From Candidatus Aquicultor primus (GTDB lineage Bacteria > Actinomycetota > Aquicultoria > Aquicultorales > Aquicultoraceae): a stretch of 6,053 nt of DNA. The position numbers and the translations under genes were made by a program. The stretch is from the NCBI GenBank assembly GCA_001767575.1, contig MELI01000012.1, positions 788 through 6,840 of the forward strand. Reading direction: 5' to 3'. Under the pieces are notes generated by a model that was not told the origin of the DNA, did not search any database, and worked only from the letters and a program-made list of their open reading frames with translations. The first letter of the stretch is position 1. Every line of letters starts with the position of its first letter. Below, piece after piece: positions 4,735 to 6,053 of the stretch.

Positions 4735-6053
4735 CTTCTCTCCGATTACGTAATAGACTTTATAGCCAGCAAGGGCGTAAAACACGTTTTTATGGTTTCC
4801 GGCGGAGGCGGGATGTTCCTTATAGATTCCCTCGGCCGTAGGAAGGATATGCAGTACGTCTGCAATCATCACGAGCAAGCGTCTGCCATGGCGGCTGAGG
4901 GGTATCAGCGCATAACCGGCAAGGTGGGCGTCGCCCTGGTCACTACCGGTCCCGCCGGCACCAACGCCATAACCGGCCTGATGTGCGCCTGGAACGATTC
5001 TATCCCGCTCTTCATGCTTTCGGGCCAGTCCAATTCGAAGAAATTAGTGGAAGAGACTGGTCTGCGCCAGAAAGGCGTGCACGAGGCGGATATAACGCGC
5101 ATGGTGAAAAGCGTGACCAAGTACTCCGTCACGGTAAAAGACCCCGCGCAAATCCGCTACCACATGGAAAAGGCGTTCTACCTGGCTACCACGGGGCGTC
5201 CCGGGCCGGTATGGGTGGATATCCCGCTGGACGTGCAGTCTTCCGATATCAAGCCGGCAAAACTTAAGAAGTTCGTTCCCGCCGCAGAAGGTTTCCGGGA
5301 CGTTAAACTGTCCGCACAGCAGGTCGCGCGGGCTGCCAGGCTGCTGGCCGCTGCCAAGCGGCCGATGGTGCTGGCAGGCCATGGGATCGCCCTCTCCGGC
5401 GGCGCCAAAGAGTTCCTTAAGTTTATCGAAAGATACGGCATCCCCGTTGTTACGTCCAAGAACGCCCAGGACCTTGTTCCGGATTCCAGCCCGCTGCTGG
5501 CCGGCAGGGTGGGGATAAACGGCCAGCGCGCAGGGAATTTTGCCATGCAGAACGCGGACCTGATCCTGTCCATAGGCTGCCGGCTTTCTTACCCTACTAT
5601 CGGGTACGAAACGGATCTTTTTGCCCGGGAGGCTAACAAGATAGTCGTAGATATAGACGAGGTGCAGCTGAAGCATGCCAACATTAAGGCGGATCTGCCT
5701 ATAAAGGCTGACGCCCGGCGGTTTATAGCCGCGCTGTCCGCCGCGGGGCGGAAGGCAGGCCTGAAAACGGATAGAGGGGAGTGGCTCAAGAAATGCGGCC
5801 ATTGGCGCAAGCTGTTCCCCGTAATTACCGAGGATATCAAGAAGGTCAGGAAATATGTGAATTCTTACTATTTCTTTGACGTGCTGTCCGGGCATATGAA
5901 GAAGGACGACGTGCTGGTTGTCGATCAGGGCGCTACCTTCTATTCGCTCACGGTGGCCTTCAGGAATAAACCCGGGCAGCACGCTTTCACCAACGGCGGT
6001 TTCTCGCCTATGGGCTATGGCCTGCCGGCGGCCATCGGCGCCTGTTTTGCGCA
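4732..6053 (+). CDS. Thiamine-diphosphate-dependent acetolactate synthase-like (YerE-type?) enzyme, N-terminal part
   Basis: The frame stays open from ATG 4732 to the window end, giving 440 residues of a family usually 550-600 long; the 3' end is missing. The N-terminal PYR domain has the catalytic glutamate in HHEQASAMAAEGYQR (Glu48) and TTGPAGTNAITGL at 71-83. A central domain follows (LAGHGIALSGGAKEFLKF at 214-231, ADLILSIGCRLS at 275-286), like the FAD-binding region of acetolactate synthases. The PP domain begins near 380, and GGFSPMGYGLPAAIGA (422-437) is its conserved entry; the GDG metal motif should lie just past the window. Family chemistry is decarboxylation of pyruvate to hydroxyethyl-ThDP and transfer to a carbonyl. 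The segment LRQKGVHEADI replaces the FQE-type motif of true acetolactate synthases, and the context suggests YerE-like acetyl transfer to a CDP-4-keto-dideoxysugar. That substrate is inference; acetolactate synthase or another ThDP lyase remains possible. Confidence 0.88.
   Translation, partial: MLLSDYVIDFIASKGVKHVFMVSGGGGMFLIDSLGRRKDMQYVCNHHEQASAMAAEGYQRITGKVGVALVTTGPAGTNAITGLMCAWNDSIPLFMLSGQSNSKKLVEETGLRQKGVHEADITRMVKSVTKYSVTVKDPAQIRYHMEKAFYLATTGRPGPVWVDIPLDVQSSDIKPAKLKKFVPAAEGFRDVKLSAQQVARAARLLAAAKRPMVLAGHGIALSGGAKEFLKFIERYGIPVVTSKNAQDLVPDSSPLLAGRVGINGQRAGNFAMQNADLILSIGCRLSYPTIGYETDLFAREANKIVVDIDEVQLKHANIKADLPIKADARRFIAALSAAGRKAGLKTDRGEWLKKCGHWRKLFPVITEDIKKVRKYVNSYYFFDVLSGHMKKDDVLVVDQGATFYSLTVAFRNKPGQHAFTNGGFSPMGYGLPAAIGACFA

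Noticed and set aside
5044..5982. Long antisense open frame (312 codons) opposite the ThDP enzyme
   Set aside because: The + strand encodes a clear ThDP enzyme through the whole stretch; the antisense translation is Pro/Gly/His/Arg-rich with no recognisable motif.

Overview
The window holds six protein-coding genes, all on the + strand and packed almost without gaps. The two outer genes are cut by the window edges. It reads as part of one polycistronic unit from a surface-polysaccharide (O-antigen/LPS-type) or deoxysugar locus of a bacterium. The organism cannot be fixed from 6 kb. The DNA is fairly GC-rich, yet the isoleucine codon ATA is strongly preferred (14 of 18 Ile codons in the second gene). 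An RfbH-type enzyme points to a Gram-negative-type envelope. A lineage such as Elusimicrobiota or a related phylum is a guess only.

Layout: (1) 1-502, the C-terminal third of an RfbH/E1-like CDP-4-keto-6-deoxyglucose-3-dehydrase, a PLP and Fe-S enzyme that starts 3-deoxygenation of CDP-hexoses. (2) 517-1491, an LdpA-like protein with two [4Fe-4S] ferredoxin motifs inside a barrel-type fold. (3) 1491-2246, a HAD-family phosphatase. (4) 2250-3983, a DRE-TIM aldolase of the 4-hydroxy-2-oxovalerate aldolase type, fused to a C-terminal Rossmann-like domain that may be glycosyltransferase- or DUF115-like. (5) 3980-4729, an HpcH/HpaI class II (metal, pyruvate) aldolase. (6) 4732 to beyond the end, a thiamine-diphosphate enzyme of the acetolactate synthase type. 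Genes 2-6 are joined by TAATG, a 3-nt gap, ATGA and a 2-nt gap, so translation is probably coupled.

The striking point is the combination. A CDP-deoxysugar enzyme is followed by three different carbon-carbon-bond enzymes whose families typically use pyruvate, plus a phosphatase and an unusual Fe-S protein. In Yersinia, the RfbH-type product receives a two-carbon branch from pyruvate through YerE, a ThDP enzyme of the acetolactate synthase family, giving yersiniose A. The sixth gene could do the analogous step, and the two aldolases could build or supply a further carbon chain. This suggests a branched or chain-extended deoxysugar (or an acyl-like substituent) that I cannot name. The pathway assignment is inference; the individual family calls are mostly firm.

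There is no non-coding stretch longer than 14 nt between genes. I saw no RNA genes, insertion sequences, CRISPR arrays, terminators or internal promoters.
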